Assembly: GCF_008087625.1 (NCBI RefSeq)
Contig: NZ_CP042997.1
Coordinates: forward strand, 1,116,001 to 1,180,000
Direction: 5' to 3'
DNA from: Aquisphaera giovannonii
Lineage (GTDB): Bacteria > Planctomycetota > Planctomycetia > Isosphaerales > Isosphaeraceae
Length of the DNA stretch: 64,000 nucleotides
Positions 1 to 8,850 of this stretch are shown here, in pieces (position 1 is the stretch's first letter; the number at the start of each line of letters is the position of its first letter). The notes beneath the pieces were generated by a model. The model saw only the letters and a program-made list of their open reading frames with translations, was not told the origin of the DNA and ran no database searches. Both the position numbers and the translations under genes were made by a program.

Positions 1-154
1 CGAGGAGGTTCGTGGTGCGCATGACGTTCCTGGTCTCTCGGGGATTCGGGGCGGCGTGGCGACGATTGGTCCTCCCATCCTGACAGCCTCCCCGGGTCGA
101 GCAAGGCGGTAGTCCCCACGCACGCCCCCGGCCCGATCGGCTTTGATTGTCGCG

Positions 155-187
155 AAAGAGGTCCTTTATGCGAATCGCATCCTCTTT
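155..187. repeat. Short nested palindrome
   Basis: AAAGAGG at 155-161 pairs with CCTCTTT at 181-187, and the 11-bp palindrome TGCGAATCGCA lies inside. No T-run follows on the plus strand, so a terminator call is not supported. Its function is unknown. Confidence 0.4.
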
Positions 188-898
188 CCTGGGTAAGCCT
201 TGTGTTGATTTCGGGCGGCTTTGATGTCGGTGGGCTTTTTGCCCCCCGCTGGACTGTCCCGCACTATCCCGACCTCGCCGTGATCCGCCCGGCCGACCAC
301 CGCCGTGGCCCAGGCTCCGATCCCCGGCCAGGCCCCTCGGTGGCCTCGCTTGTCGCGCAGGTGTTTTTGCATGCGTGGCGCAGCGGTTCAACATGGAAGG
401 ACTTGTGTCGATTCTGGAATGGCTTCGCCGTCGTCATTTCGCGTGAGTCCCGCCGGCCCATGCTTCCTCCGGCCGGTCCCGATGCCCCCGGTCATCGACT
501 CTCGGGGTGCCAGATCCGGGCCGAGGGCGCCATACGCCGCCCGCGCGACGAGCCCTCCCCGGATGACGATCCGCGCGAAGACGCCGCCGGTTTCACGCAC
601 TCGGAGCGAAATCGCGCGATCTCCGCCGTCCATCGCCGCGACCCGGAGGGTCGACCGCCGGGGAGCCCGCGGGCATGGACGATCGCCCCGAGCGATCCCC
701 TGCCGTCACCCTTCCGTCCTTCGCGAATCGCGATCCCTCTATGGAGTACTGGCGCCATGTTCGTCGGTTTTCGCGGCCCGTCCGGCAAATTCTCGGTTCA
801 TCCAGCAGAAGCGCAGGCCGCCCGGGCCTTGATGCCGTGCCGTGAGGGATGATCCAGGCCGTGGGCGCGTCCTCACGGCCACATCCGAACGACACCTT

Positions 899-1080
899 GG
901 GTGGCCATGGCGAAGCGCCGGGACACCACGGTCGGTCGGGCCGGTGCGAGAGGCCGAGGCCCGCTCGCACGCCGAGGCGATCCCATGGCGTCGCTGCGCT
1001 TCCGCCCTGCGGCTGGTTCGCCAGCCCGGGTGGCTGTGGCGGAGCCCCGCGACGCCACGGTCGGTCGGGGTCGGAGCGAG
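899..1080 (+). repeat. Imperfect ~52-bp direct repeat (two units)
   Basis: Units at 899-950 and 1028-1080 share a GTGG(C/T)..TGGCG(A/G)AG start and the core CCACGGTCGGTCGGG, with a spacing of about 129 bp. Translated they give GW(P/L)WRS..TPRSVG twice, but no surrounding protein family is recognisable. It may be a degenerate copy of a dispersed genomic repeat. Confidence 0.45.
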
Positions 1081-1313
1081 GATCGAAGGCCGGCCCGCCG
1101 GCCTCAGCGAGCCCCTCGCGACGCTCCGCCTGCCGGGCCCCGGTTCGCGGCGGACCTGGGCGGGGCCGGTCGGTGCAGGTCATCGACAGAGGCCGGCGGC
1201 GTCCGGTGTACCAGCCTGCCCAAGAGCTCGACCGCATATGGCGATTTCTCCGCGATGCAATGGATTCGCGACCCTCTCGCCTTTGAGGTCGCCATTCCCA
1301 TGGTTTGCCGCTC

Positions 1314-1470
1314 ATGACGCAAGCCGACCTCGCCAATCCGGGGAGCGACGAGCTGGTGGTGCTCATCCTCAAGCAGGCCGCCTTGCTCGAGAAGCAGGCC
1401 GCCCCGGTCGCGGCGCTTCGGGCGAAGGCCGAAGAGCGGACGCGGTCGGGCAAGCGGCAGGGGAACACCC
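1314..1470 (+). pseudogene. Possible IS66-type transposase N-terminal remnant
   Basis: From the ATG at 1314 the frame reads a short leader, then SDELVVLILKQAALLEKQ, then a charged Ala/Glu/Arg coiled-coil stretch and SGKRQGNTPS. The order (DEL..LI.. helix, coiled coil, then a Ser/Asn-containing linker) is like the N-terminus of IS66-family transposases. No zinc-binding or DDE region follows, because the frame loses sense after about 1470 where the deaminase-like sequence begins in another frame. This rests on a short pattern match and is tentative. Confidence 0.3.
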
Positions 1471-1474
1471 CGTC

Positions 1475-1834
1475 GGCAGCGTCGTCGTTCTTGACGACGC
1501 GATCCTCGGCGAGGGAGTCGTGGCGGGCGCCATCACCGGCCACGCCGAGACGCTCGCCTGCCAGGTGGCCCTCGACGCCGCGGGCCGCGGGGACCTCGCG
1601 GGGGCGGCCCTCGACACCACGGCCGAGACCTGCTTCATATGCGGCTATGCGATTCCCGAGCTCCGCGTCGGCCTGGTGGTCTGCGGCAAGGACGCGCCGA
1701 TTATCGAGGCGGTTACCTCGGCCCATCCGGTCCTGACCGACCCGGCCCTCGACGGGTGGCGCCTGGCTCCGGCGGTGATCGGCGGTGAGCTGCGGGAGGA
1801 GTGCGAGGGGCTGAAGCGGAAGCCCGGCGCATGA
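1475..1834 (+). pseudogene. Truncated cytidine/nucleoside deaminase remnant
   Basis: The last 119 residues of this frame look like the core of a CMP/dCMP- or nucleoside-deaminase-type zinc enzyme: GSVVVLDDAILGEG (strand 1), GHAETLAC (the HAE zinc and proton-shuttle motif) and TTAETCFICGYAI (the PCxxC zinc motif). The C-terminus has the TSAHPVLTDP and W..P..V.G pattern seen in the family. The first helix of the domain is missing, and upstream in-frame sequence is unrelated. The Pro of PCxxC is replaced by Thr. No good start codon or ribosome site precedes it, so I read it as a 5'-truncated pseudogene. The stop is at 1832-1834. Confidence 0.6.
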
Positions 1835-1886
1835 CGACGCCCCGGGGCGACTCCCGAGGGGCTCGGAGTCGTCACCGCGGCCGGAC

Positions 1887-2117
1887 CTACGCGTCGCCTT
1901 CCTTCTTCGTGCCCTTGAGCAGCGCCACGATGGCCATGGCATGCCCGTGGCCGAGCTCGTATTCCTCCTTCAGCCATGCGGTCACCTGGCCCGCCTTGAT
2001 GTCGGTGCGGAGCTTGCCGCCCGACATGAAGCCCTTCTCATCGGCGAGTCTGCGGAAATCAGACGGCCCCTTGCCGGTCTTCGCCTGGATGTTGTCCAGA
2101 TAGGCCTGGAACGACAT
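1887..2117 (-). CDS. DUF4287 domain protein, 76 aa
   Basis: A small cytosolic protein of the DUF4287 type, usually about 70-75 residues and of unknown biochemical role. The pattern is visible: MSFQAYLDNIQAKTGK, then DFRRLADEKGF, a KAGQVTAWLKEEYELGHGHAMAI helix pair and a Lys/Glu-rich tail. The ATG at 2117 is preceded by GGAGG with good spacing, so longer upstream frames are ignored. It lies 73 bp downstream of the SRPBCC gene on the same strand and probably belongs to the ArsR-SRPBCC operon. ArsR, AHSA1-type SRPBCC and DUF4287 genes are often neighbours in bacteria, which supports the call. The family assignment is confident; its function is not. Confidence 0.85.
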   Translation of the reverse strand: MSFQAYLDNIQAKTGKGPSDFRRLADEKGFMSGGKLRTDIKAGQVTAWLKEEYELGHGHAMAIVALLKGTKKEGDA

Positions 2118-2190
2118 GCGGACCTCCCTCCTGTGGAGGAGAAATGGACGCCGCCCCGCCTCCGCGGGACGGCTGGCCCGAATTGCCGAC

Positions 2191-2673
2191 TCACCAGGTC
2201 TTGGCCAGCGCCACGAGCTGGTCCAGCGCCGCGCCCCAGCCGTGGTGGAACCCCATCGCCTCGTGCTTCGAGCGGCCATCTTCGGTGCTGTGGAGGACGG
2301 TCGCCGTGTACTTCGTCCCGGCCTCGTGCGGTTCGATCTCGATGATCGCCGTGAAGACGAACGGCACGTCGGCGCCGAGGTTCGCCGGGCGGTAGCCGGG
2401 CCGCAGCGCCCCGGTCCATACGAGCCTCCGGTCCGGCACGATCTCGAGGTAGCACCCGGTGTTCGGGAATTGCTGCCCCTCGGGCGACTCCATGACCGTG
2501 TGGAACTTGCCGCCGGGCTTCAGGTCGATCTCGCAGCCGACGGTCTTCCACGGGGCCGGGGTGAACCAGCGCTTCAGGTACTCGGGGGTCGTCCACGCCT
2601 TCCAGACGAGTTCCGGGGCGACGTCGACGACCCGTTCCAGCACGAGGTCGGTCTTGGGGTCCAGGTCCGTCAT
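2191..2673 (-). CDS. SRPBCC (AHSA1/activator of Hsp90 ATPase-like) protein
   Basis: A 160-residue START/Bet v1-like fold protein. The classic family opening is present: [20 protein letters not shown], then [25 protein letters not shown], a central FTAIIEIEP strand and the closing helix [18 protein letters not shown]. Members bind hydrophobic ligands or act as stress-related accessory proteins; no catalytic residues can be claimed. Its ATG (2671-2673) overlaps the TGA stop of the upstream arsR-type gene in an ATGA junction, so the two are probably translationally coupled. Length fits the family. The substrate is unknown. Confidence 0.9.
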   Translation of the reverse strand: MTDLDPKTDLVLERVVDVAPELVWKAWTTPEYLKRWFTPAPWKTVGCEIDLKPGGKFHTVMESPEGQQFPNTGCYLEIVPDRRLVWTGALRPGYRPANLGADVPFVFTAIIEIEPHEAGTKYTATVLHSTEDGRSKHEAMGFHHGWGAALDQLVALAKTW

Positions 2674-3008
2674 TCGGGCGGCTCCTTGAGGCCTTGGAGG
2701 AAGGAATCGAGCTGATCGAGGCGTCGCTTCCAGAGCAGGCGCTGTGTGGCCATCCAGTCCTCGGCCGCCATCAGCGTCTCCGGGGCGAGCTCGTAGGTGC
2801 GGACCCGCCCGGACTTCCGGGATTGGACCAGGCCGCATTTCTGGAGCACGTCGAGGTGCTGGAGGAAGGACGGCAGCGCCATCCGGAAGGGCTGCGCCAG
2901 CTCGGTCGTCGCGGTCGGCCCGCGCGAGAGCCGCTCCACCACCGCTCGGCGAGTCGGGTCGGCCAACGCCTGGAAGACGAGGTTCAGCTGTGCCACTTGG
3001 TTAGGCAT
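2670..3008 (-). CDS. ArsR-family winged-helix repressor
   Basis: A 112-residue helix-turn-helix regulator. It shows the SmtB/ArsR layout: [23 protein letters not shown], the recognition region [41 protein letters not shown], and a C-terminal dimer helix. There is no Cys pair of the metal-sensing ELCVCDL type, so this is the non-metal subgroup that commonly controls an adjacent AHSA1-type gene. The ATG at 3008 is chosen because the domain starts immediately after it. It has no Shine-Dalgarno, and a -10 box lies only 7 bp upstream, which suggests leaderless translation. It probably autoregulates through the palindrome in its promoter. Confidence 0.92.
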   Translation of the reverse strand: MPNQVAQLNLVFQALADPTRRAVVERLSRGPTATTELAQPFRMALPSFLQHLDVLQKCGLVQSRKSGRVRTYELAPETLMAAEDWMATQRLLWKRRLDQLDSFLQGLKEPPE

Positions 3009-3015
3009 GGAACTA

Positions 3016-3043
3016 ACTATAGCCGGTCGATCGGTTAGGTCAA
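3016..3043 (-). promoter_or_regulatory. arsR promoter with embedded operator-like palindrome
   Basis: On the minus strand TTGACC (3043-3038), a 16-bp spacer and TATAGT (3021-3016) form a good sigma-70 promoter. Between and overlapping the boxes is an 18-bp near-palindrome (3020-3037, 7 of 9 pairs matching), a plausible ArsR operator. A second inverted repeat, TAGGCAT (3002-3008) and ATGCCTA (3043-3049), brackets it. Transcription would begin within 1-2 bases of the start codon. Confidence 0.6.
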
Positions 3044-3049
3044 TGCCTA

Positions 3050-3485
3050 GGTGTCCGGCTGGTGGAGCGGTCTGGGTCCGCCCCCGTCCCCGGCCCGGTG
3101 ATTCGCGTCGTCCTCGGCGAGGGCCCGGAGCTTGCGATCGACCTCGATGTCCTCGGCGACGGCCTCCATCGGGCGAGTCCGGATTCGTCGGCCGCGATCG
3201 TTCCGACCCTTGATGCCGCCGGGGATAGAAATCCGTGACGAAACCCGGCGGTCCGACCAGGCCCGCAACCGGCGGTGTGCCGCCCGGCCGGAGCAGCCGA
3301 GTCCCGGCGGGCACCGGTGGTCGGGACAAGCCAGATCACTCGGGCGGCGACTCGGTGCCCGGCCCGAGGCCGGCCGCCCTTGGGGCCGGCGGGTTGCTCG
3401 GGGGAGAGGTGGTGGGCGAGGGTATCGAAGGACTCGTCCGGCACCCGGGCGCTGGCCGCGGCAGTGGCCTCCTCGACGACGGAAG
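3050..3485. other. Gene-free spacer upstream of arsR
   Basis: No supported gene. A minus-strand frame ending near 3047 contains EAVAEDIEVDRKLRALAEDD, which looks protein-like, but it has no family match I recognise, no ribosome site and no sensible N-terminus. It may be the tail of a decayed gene. Confidence 0.4.
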
Positions 3486-3811
3486 GGGCATCGTCCCGAA
3501 TGACCGGCGGGCCATCACGGGGGGGGGTGACGGTTTGCACCGCCCCGAATGTGCGGGTGACCACGATCGTCGGATCGTGGTCCGGACGCGCGAAGCCTCC
3601 AGCCTCGCACGTCGGTGCGACCCGGGACGCCGGGGCATCGAGGCGAGGACGAGGCTCCTGCCGCGGGCCGAGGCCGGCCCCGCAGATCCGGCTGACGCCG
3701 GAGGCTGGAGGCTTCGCCCGTCCGAACCACCCGCTCACGCGGGTGGTCACGTGTTCATGGATTCCCGGGCCAAGTTTCAAGTTGGGGCTCCAGCATTTGG
3801 GACGGTGCCGG
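3486..3811 (+). mobile_element. 326-bp palindromic MITE-like element, copy 1
   Basis: A non-coding element whose second copy lies inverted at 24966-25288. The outer ends are an 11-bp inverted repeat GGCAYCGTCCC. About 65-70 bp further in, a longer inverted repeat shares GAAGCCTCCAGCCTC and is preceded on each side by its own small hairpin (GTGACCAC...GTGG). Over the central ~200 bp I count about six differences between the copies. No transposase is inside, so it would have to be mobilised in trans. Confidence 0.7.
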
Positions 3812-4131
3812 CATGGCGGATGTCGCGAACATGGAGATTTCGGCGAGCCACGAGCGGACGAGATTCGCTCGTCGGACCGGGCTCACCCGGTCGCCGGACG
3901 GAGCCGGCTCCCACGGGGAGGGCATCTCCCCGGTTCGGGGCCAGTGCGGGCGGCGGGCGGAGATGGCTTCTGCGGGGGAGCGAGGTGGGACGCTTCTCTC
4001 CTCGCGTGCGGGGCCCGCACGCCGAAGAAGGCGGTAGTGCCCGTGGTGCCCTTTGGGTGCAGTCATCGAGCCAATCCCGAGCGTGTCGGACGCCGCGGAC
4101 GGCCTCCTCCTGCTCCATCCCGAAGCGGGTG
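3812..4131. other. Gene-free stretch before the kinase remnant
   Basis: No supported gene. On the minus strand a frame starting at 4142 begins MIDITRFGMEQEEAVRGVRH and then degenerates into low-complexity Arg/Pro sequence. I do not recognise it and it has no ribosome site. Confidence 0.4.
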
Positions 4132-4146
4132 ATGTCGATCATCCCG

Positions 4147-5028
4147 ATGAAACACGGCGACTACCGGTCGGAGACCGACAGCCAGCGGACCACCGCCCCG
4201 GAGCGAGGGGGCGCGGAGGCCGGCGATCCCGCGCGGGTGGGCCGCTACCGCGTCGTCCGCCGGCTCGGCCAGGGGGGATTCGGCCGCGTCTACCTGGCGC
4301 ATGACGACGACCTCGACCGGCCGGTGGCGATCAGGGTGCCCAACCCGGACCGGGTCGCCTCGCCGGGCGACGTGGAGGCCTACCTGGCGGAGGCCCGGGC
4401 TCTCGCCCGGCTCTCGCACCCGAGCATCGTGCCCGTGTACGACTTCGGCCGGACCGAGGACGGGCTCTGCCACGTGGTCTCGAAGTACATCGACGGCAGC
4501 GACCTGGCCGAGCGGCTCCGGGGGCGGCCGCCGTCCACCCGGGAGTCGGTGGAGCCGGCGGCGGCCGTCGCCGAGGCCCTGCACCACGCCCACACCCGGG
4601 GGCTCGTCCACCGCGACGTCAAGCCCGGGAACATCCTGATCGACGCGTCCGGGCAGCCCCGGGTCGCCGACTTCGGGCTGGCCCTCAAGGACGAGGACTA
4701 CGGCAAGGGGGCCCGGCTCGCCGGCACGCCGTCGTACATGAGCCCGGAGCAGGCCCGGGGCGAGGGGCACCGGGTCGACGGGCGGTCGGACCTCTTCAGC
4801 CTCGGCGTCGTTCGGGAGCAGCCCCGGATGCGGCCCGGCCGGCCCGGCCACGGGAGGATACGCGCCGTCGCGGCCCGGCCGCGAGGGGAGCCCGCCCGCA
4901 CGTCCTCGGCGCGCGACTTGTATGGAATCGTGCCGGCCCGGCGGCCGGCCCCCGGGGCGATCGGAGGCCCCGGAGGCGGGGCCGGAACGTGCGGCGGGGG
5001 TGGGCGGGATAGGCATGAATCGCGTTGA
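4147..5028 (+). pseudogene. Truncated Ser/Thr protein kinase, VAIK Lys replaced
   Basis: The N-terminal two thirds is a Hanks-type (PknB-like) kinase: GRYRVVRRLGQGGFGRVYLA (P-loop), the catalytic loop HRDVKPGN around residue 154, the DFG motif near 175, SPEQARG near 198 and DGRSDLFSLGVV near 216. After about residue 222 (nt 4812) the sequence becomes unrelated Arg/Pro/Gly-rich peptide to the stop. The C-lobe helices G-I and any sensor or membrane segment are therefore missing. The ATP-anchoring Lys of VAIK is Arg (VAIRVP, about residue 63), which normally abolishes activity. I read it as a pseudogene broken near 4812. The start could also be the ATG at 4132. Confidence 0.75.
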
Positions 5029-5054
5029 TTTGGGCCGACCTCGTCGATTATAAT
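5025..5054 (+). promoter_or_regulatory. Promoter for MMPL transporter gene
   Basis: TTGATT (5025-5030), an 18-bp spacer and a perfect TATAAT (5049-5054) lie about 210 bp upstream of the transporter ATG, at the end of the kinase remnant. The AT-rich -10 stands out in this GC-rich context. Confidence 0.6.
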
Positions 5055-5261
5055 TCGCCCGGCTGAGACAACTGTCAGCCCACCGCCTGCCGCCCCGCAC
5101 CGTGGCTCCGCGACGTTGCCCGTAACGCCGCGCGGCCTCGCCGATGCCGGCCAGCCTCCCTCGATTCGAGCGCTCTGAGTCTCCTCGCGGCCCGCCGGGT
5201 GGCCGAGCACCCGGCCGGGACGGATCGACGCGGGGGGGCGGCCTTCCAGGAGTGGGGATCC

Positions 5262-8135
5262 ATGCCGCTGGACTACGTGCAATCGTTCCTGACCCGCCGG
5301 CCGGGCTGGGTGGTGGCCGCGTGGTTGGGATTGGCGGCGGCCGTCGGTTTCGCGTCGCCCAGCTTGACCAGGCTGGCGGCGGAGGGCCAGTCCAAGCTGC
5401 TGGGCCCCGAGGCGGAGAGCCGCCGCGCGGCCGACCTGGTCCGCAAGGCGTGGCCGAAGCAGGCCTACGAGGCCACGGCGGTCCTCGCGTTGCACCGGCC
5501 CTCGGGCCTGACCGACGCGGATCGCGCCTTCGCCAGTCGGGTCCAGGGGCGGTTCGAACGCGGGGATCGGCCGAAGGAGGTCGTCCGCGTGCTCGGGCCG
5601 GACTCCGACCGGGAGATCGCCGGGCGCCTCGTCAGCGCGGACGGCACGCTCTGCCTGGTGGTCGTCCCGTTCGACACCTCGTACGTCGCCCCCTCCGCGC
5701 AGAAGGCCGTGGCCTGGCTCCAGGACGAGGCGGATGCCCTCCGCCGGGCGGACGCGGGGCAGATCGGCGGGCTCGAGCTGCGATGGACCGGCGACGCGGT
5801 GATCGGCCGCGACTACATGGCCCAGGTGCAGACCTCGCTCGACCGGGCGGCGGCCGCCACGGTGGCCCTCCTCCTGGTCGTGCTCCTGGTCGTCTATCGC
5901 TCGATCTGGCTGGCTATGGTGCCGCTGCTGACCATCGGCCTCAGCCTGGTGATCGCCCGCGGCCTGCTGGCCTGGCTCTGCCGGGCCGGCTGGGAGGTCT
6001 CGCCCCTGGTGGAGCTCTTCCTCGTGGCGCTCCTCTTCGGGACCGGGACCGACTTCTGCCTGTTCCTCTCGTGGCGGTTCGCGGAGCACTACAACGAGCG
6101 GAACCCGGCCGGCGTGATGCGGCTGACGCTCGGGCGGTCGCTCGTGCCGCTGGTCACCAGCGCGGGGACGATCGTCGTCGGCCTGCTCCTGATGGGGACG
6201 ACCAAGTTCAAGCTCTTCTCGACGACCGGGCCGAGCGTGGCCCTGGGCCTCGCCATCTCGCTGGCGGCCACCCTGACGCTGGCCCCCGCGCTGCTGGTGC
6301 TGCTGGCCCGGTACCGGCCGAAGGCGTTCCGCGGGTTCGCCGCCCCCTCGGGGGACCTCTGGGATCGGGCCGGCCGCGTCGCCATGTCCCGCCCGCTGCG
6401 GAGCTGGGGGCTGGCCCTGCTGGCGATGATGCCGCTGGCCGTGCTCGGGACCCAGACCCGCTTCGTGATGGACCTCCTCTCGGAGATGCCCCGGACGACG
6501 GAGTCCGGCGAGACCCTCCGCCTGGTCGCCTCGCGGTTCGACCCGGGGATGATGGCCCCCTTGACCGTGGTCCTGGAGTCGGACGCCGACCTGAGGCGGT
6601 CCGAGGGCCTGGCCCTGATCGACGACGTGAGCCGGCTGCTGTCGCACCAGCGGCGGCTGACCGAGGTCCGCTCCGCCACCCAGCCGCTGGGCTCCCCCGA
6701 GCCGCTGGCGAGGGCCCGCCTGTCGTCGCGGCTGGGCGAGGTCAACGACGGCTTCCGGCAGCTCGCCGACGGGGCGGGCACGCTGAACCGGGGGCTGACC
6801 GAGGGGGCGGCCAAGCTCCGGGCCGCGCTCTGGCTGGGGCGCCGGGTGGGCCTGAACGTCGGCGGGGCCCTCGGGGCGGCCACGGGCAGCGGGGCCGGCT
6901 CGCCGTCGTCACCGGCGGCCCGGGCGATGGCCTCGGGCCTGGGCAAGGCGGCCGCCGCCGGCATGGCCCGCGGCGGGGCCCCCCCGTGGGACCTGGCGAA
7001 CTACGCCAGGGCGTTCGACCTCCTCTCCCCCGCGGGGCCGCCGGCGGGGCCGGGCGCGCCCGTCGCCGCCGCCGCCGCGGCCGCCCCCGCCGGCAGCGCC
7101 GACCCGTCCGTCCGGAGGGCCGGGGGGAGTACGCCCGCCGAGGGCCCGCCGCCGACCGCGGCCGCGGGGACCGGGCCGGCCGAGGTGCTCCTCGCGGAGA
7201 TCACCCGCGCCGCCGACGGCGCGGACCAGATCGCCAAGGGGGCCCGCCGGGCGCATCGCGAGGTCTCGGCGATCCTCGAGGATCCGGTCGGCCGCCGCGC
7301 CCTGGACCGGCTGCTGATCACGCCCCAGAACATCGACGAGAACCCCGACCTGCGCAAGAGCTTCGGCGTCTACATCACGGACGACGGCCACCGCGCCCGG
7401 ATCGACGTCACGCAGGGCGACCGCGTCTTCTCGGACAGCGCGATGAACCAGGTGGAGGTGCTCCGGAGGCGGCTGCGGGAGTACCTGGGCGAATACGAGG
7501 GGATCGACGTGAGGGCCTCGATCGCCGGGGCCAACGCCGAGTCGGCGGACGTCCGCCTGCTCACCCACGACGACCAGGTCAAGAGCTGGTTCGTCGTGCC
7601 GATCGGCGTGTTCCTCGTCCTGCTGCTGGCCCTCCGCGACCCCTGGGCCTGCTTCAACCTCGTCGCCACGATGGTCCTCACCTACCTCTTCGCCCTGGGC
7701 GCGACGCACCTGCTGTTCGTGACCATCCTGGGCGCCGAGGGGCTGGACTGGAAGGTGCCGTACTTCCTGTTCGTCCTCCTGGTGGCCGTGGGCGTGGACT
7801 ACAACGTCTTCCTGATGGCGAGGCTCCACGAGGAGACCGCGCGGCACGGCTTCCGCGGCGGCATCGTCCGGGCGATCGGCCAGACCGGCGGCCTGATCAG
7901 CTCGGCCGCGGCGATCACGGCGTGCAGCTTCGCCTCGTTCCTCTCCAGCCCGCTCGCCTCGCTCCGGCAGCTCGGCTTCGCCCTGGTCGTGGGCATCACC
8001 GTGGACGCCCTGCTCGTCCGGCCGCTGCTGGTCCCGTGCGGACACTGGCTGCTCCGGCGCTCCCGCGAGGTCCTCGGCCCGGGACAGCCGGCCCTGGCTC
8101 GCAGCGACCGGCTGCTGTCCCGCGTGCCGGATTAA
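5262..8135 (+). CDS. MMPL/RND-family membrane transporter
   Basis: A 957-residue inner-membrane transporter of the MMPL branch of the RND superfamily, which exports lipids or hydrophobic compounds using the proton gradient. The two-fold layout is visible. TM1 lies at about 17-33, then a periplasmic loop, a TM cluster at about 195-350 with the FGTGTDFCLFLSWRFAE motif, TM7 near 377-397 and a second loop. A final TM cluster at about 776-933 contains VAVGVDYNVFLMARLHEE. The GTD and GVD acidic positions correspond to the proton-relay Asp residues. The second loop has an Ala/Pro-rich insert (about 536-620) that looks disordered. The ATG at 5262 follows an AGGAG site and begins right before TM1. The true substrate is unknown. 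The next gene on the other side is convergent. Confidence 0.9.
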   Translation: MPLDYVQSFLTRRPGWVVAAWLGLAAAVGFASPSLTRLAAEGQSKLLGPEAESRRAADLVRKAWPKQAYEATAVLALHRPSGLTDADRAFASRVQGRFERGDRPKEVVRVLGPDSDREIAGRLVSADGTLCLVVVPFDTSYVAPSAQKAVAWLQDEADALRRADAGQIGGLELRWTGDAVIGRDYMAQVQTSLDRAAAATVALLLVVLLVVYRSIWLAMVPLLTIGLSLVIARGLLAWLCRAGWEVSPLVELFLVALLFGTGTDFCLFLSWRFAEHYNERNPAGVMRLTLGRSLVPLVTSAGTIVVGLLLMGTTKFKLFSTTGPSVALGLAISLAATLTLAPALLVLLARYRPKAFRGFAAPSGDLWDRAGRVAMSRPLRSWGLALLAMMPLAVLGTQTRFVMDLLSEMPRTTESGETLRLVASRFDPGMMAPLTVVLESDADLRRSEGLALIDDVSRLLSHQRRLTEVRSATQPLGSPEPLARARLSSRLGEVNDGFRQLADGAGTLNRGLTEGAAKLRAALWLGRRVGLNVGGALGAATGSGAGSPSSPAARAMASGLGKAAAAGMARGGAPPWDLANYARAFDLLSPAGPPAGPGAPVAAAAAAAPAGSADPSVRRAGGSTPAEGPPPTAAAGTGPAEVLLAEITRAADGADQIAKGARRAHREVSAILEDPVGRRALDRLLITPQNIDENPDLRKSFGVYITDDGHRARIDVTQGDRVFSDSAMNQVEVLRRRLREYLGEYEGIDVRASIAGANAESADVRLLTHDDQVKSWFVVPIGVFLVLLLALRDPWACFNLVATMVLTYLFALGATHLLFVTILGAEGLDWKVPYFLFVLLVAVGVDYNVFLMARLHEETARHGFRGGIVRAIGQTGGLISSAAAITACSFASFLSSPLASLRQLGFALVVGITVDALLVRPLLVPCGHWLLRRSREVLGPGQPALARSDRLLSRVPD

Positions 8136-8139
8136 TACG

Positions 8140-8186
8140 GGACTAACCACAGAGGCACAGAGGGCACAGAGAAGACGGGAAGAGAA
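8140..8186 (+). repeat. Left terminal inverted repeat of GxxExxY cassette
   Basis: Begins GGACTAACCACAGAGGCACA and continues AG-rich; it matches the reverse complement of 8851-8898. It begins 5 bp after the MMPL stop codon. The following GA-rich tract to about 8285 has degenerate repeats of the type GAGAGAAGACGAGAGGGGGA. Confidence 0.75.
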
Positions 8187-8328
8187 TACGAGAGGGGGGA
8201 GGAGAGAAAACGAGAGAGAGAAGAAGACGAGAGGGGGAGGAGAGAAGACGAGAGAGAAGAGAAATGAGAAGACAGGAAGGAGAGTACTTAAAGGAAAAAT
8301 TTGTGCAGACGTGATTCGATCGGCTTCC

Positions 8329-8703
8329 TCAGAGGGCCATGCGCTTCAGGCCGTCTTTCAGGACCGGGACGTTGAAGTTGATGAGGAGGCCGAGGTGGGT
8401 GCGGCTGAGCTTGAGATAGGTGAGGAGTTGAGCTTCGTGGATGGGCAGGAGCTGCTCGGCGGACTTCAGCTCGACGACCAGCCGGCCCGGGATGAAGACA
8501 TCGATGATCAGCGGATCCTTGAGTGCCTTCCCCTTGTAGACCAGAGGCAGGGGATGCTGGGAGAGAAACTCGACCCCGGCCGTCCGCAACTCTTCCTCGA
8601 AGCACGCCTGGTAGATCGACTCCAGCAACCCCGGCCCCATCTGCCGATGGACCTCAATCGCCGCACCAATCACAACCCGCGTTAACTCCCCGTCCTCTCC
8701 CAT
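8329..8703 (-). CDS. GxxExxY protein (PD-(D/E)xK-like fold)
   Basis: A 124-residue protein of the GxxExxY family (TIGR04256-type), named for the motif seen here as GLLESIY at about residues 25-31. Downstream are IIDVFIPGRLVVELKSAEQL, giving the D...ExK core expected for a PD-(D/E)xK nuclease fold, and the QLLTYLKLS helix. The C-terminus LGLLINFNVPVLKDGLKRM is also family-typical. Length is normal. Biochemical function is not established for the family. The gene is the only cargo of the inverted-repeat cassette. Its promoter and ribosome site must lie inside the pyrimidine-rich right arm, where only a weak AGAGAACGAG site precedes the ATG. Confidence 0.9.
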   Translation of the reverse strand: MGEDGELTRVVIGAAIEVHRQMGPGLLESIYQACFEEELRTAGVEFLSQHPLPLVYKGKALKDPLIIDVFIPGRLVVELKSAEQLLPIHEAQLLTYLKLSRTHLGLLINFNVPVLKDGLKRMAL

Positions 8704-8850
8704 CTCGTTCTCTCTTCTGGAGTCTCCCTCTCTCTAATCCTCTTCTCTTCCTCCCTATCCTCTCCCTATCTTCTCTCTCTCTCTAATCCTCCCTATCCTC
8801 TCTCTCTCTCTCTCTAATCCTCTACTCTTCTTCCCTCTCCTCTCCCCGTC
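8704..8850. repeat. Pyrimidine-rich tract with CTCTCTAATCCTC units
   Basis: Nearly pure pyrimidine on the plus strand, with repeated (TC)n-TAATCCT and CCCTATCCTCT units. It mirrors the purine-rich tract inside the left end. It looks like expanded subterminal repeat DNA and could adopt triplex structures, but that is inference only. Confidence 0.65.

Larger units (their letters stand above)
1..1313. other. Gene-free, repeat-bearing region
   Basis: I see no convincing coding sequence. Open frames here translate to Arg/Pro/Gly-rich shadow peptides with no recognisable motif. It contains a short palindrome near 155-187 and an imperfect direct repeat near 899-1080, and then runs into fragments of broken genes. 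It is best read as decayed accessory sequence. Confidence 0.6.

Noticed and set aside
3777-4142. Minus-strand frame MIDITRFGMEQEEAVRG...
   Set aside because: The first 25 residues look protein-like, the remainder is low complexity, no ribosome site, and it overlaps the MITE end and the kinase start.
8311-8685. Plus-strand 124-residue frame over GxxExxY
   Set aside because: Antisense of the clear GxxExxY protein; no motif.
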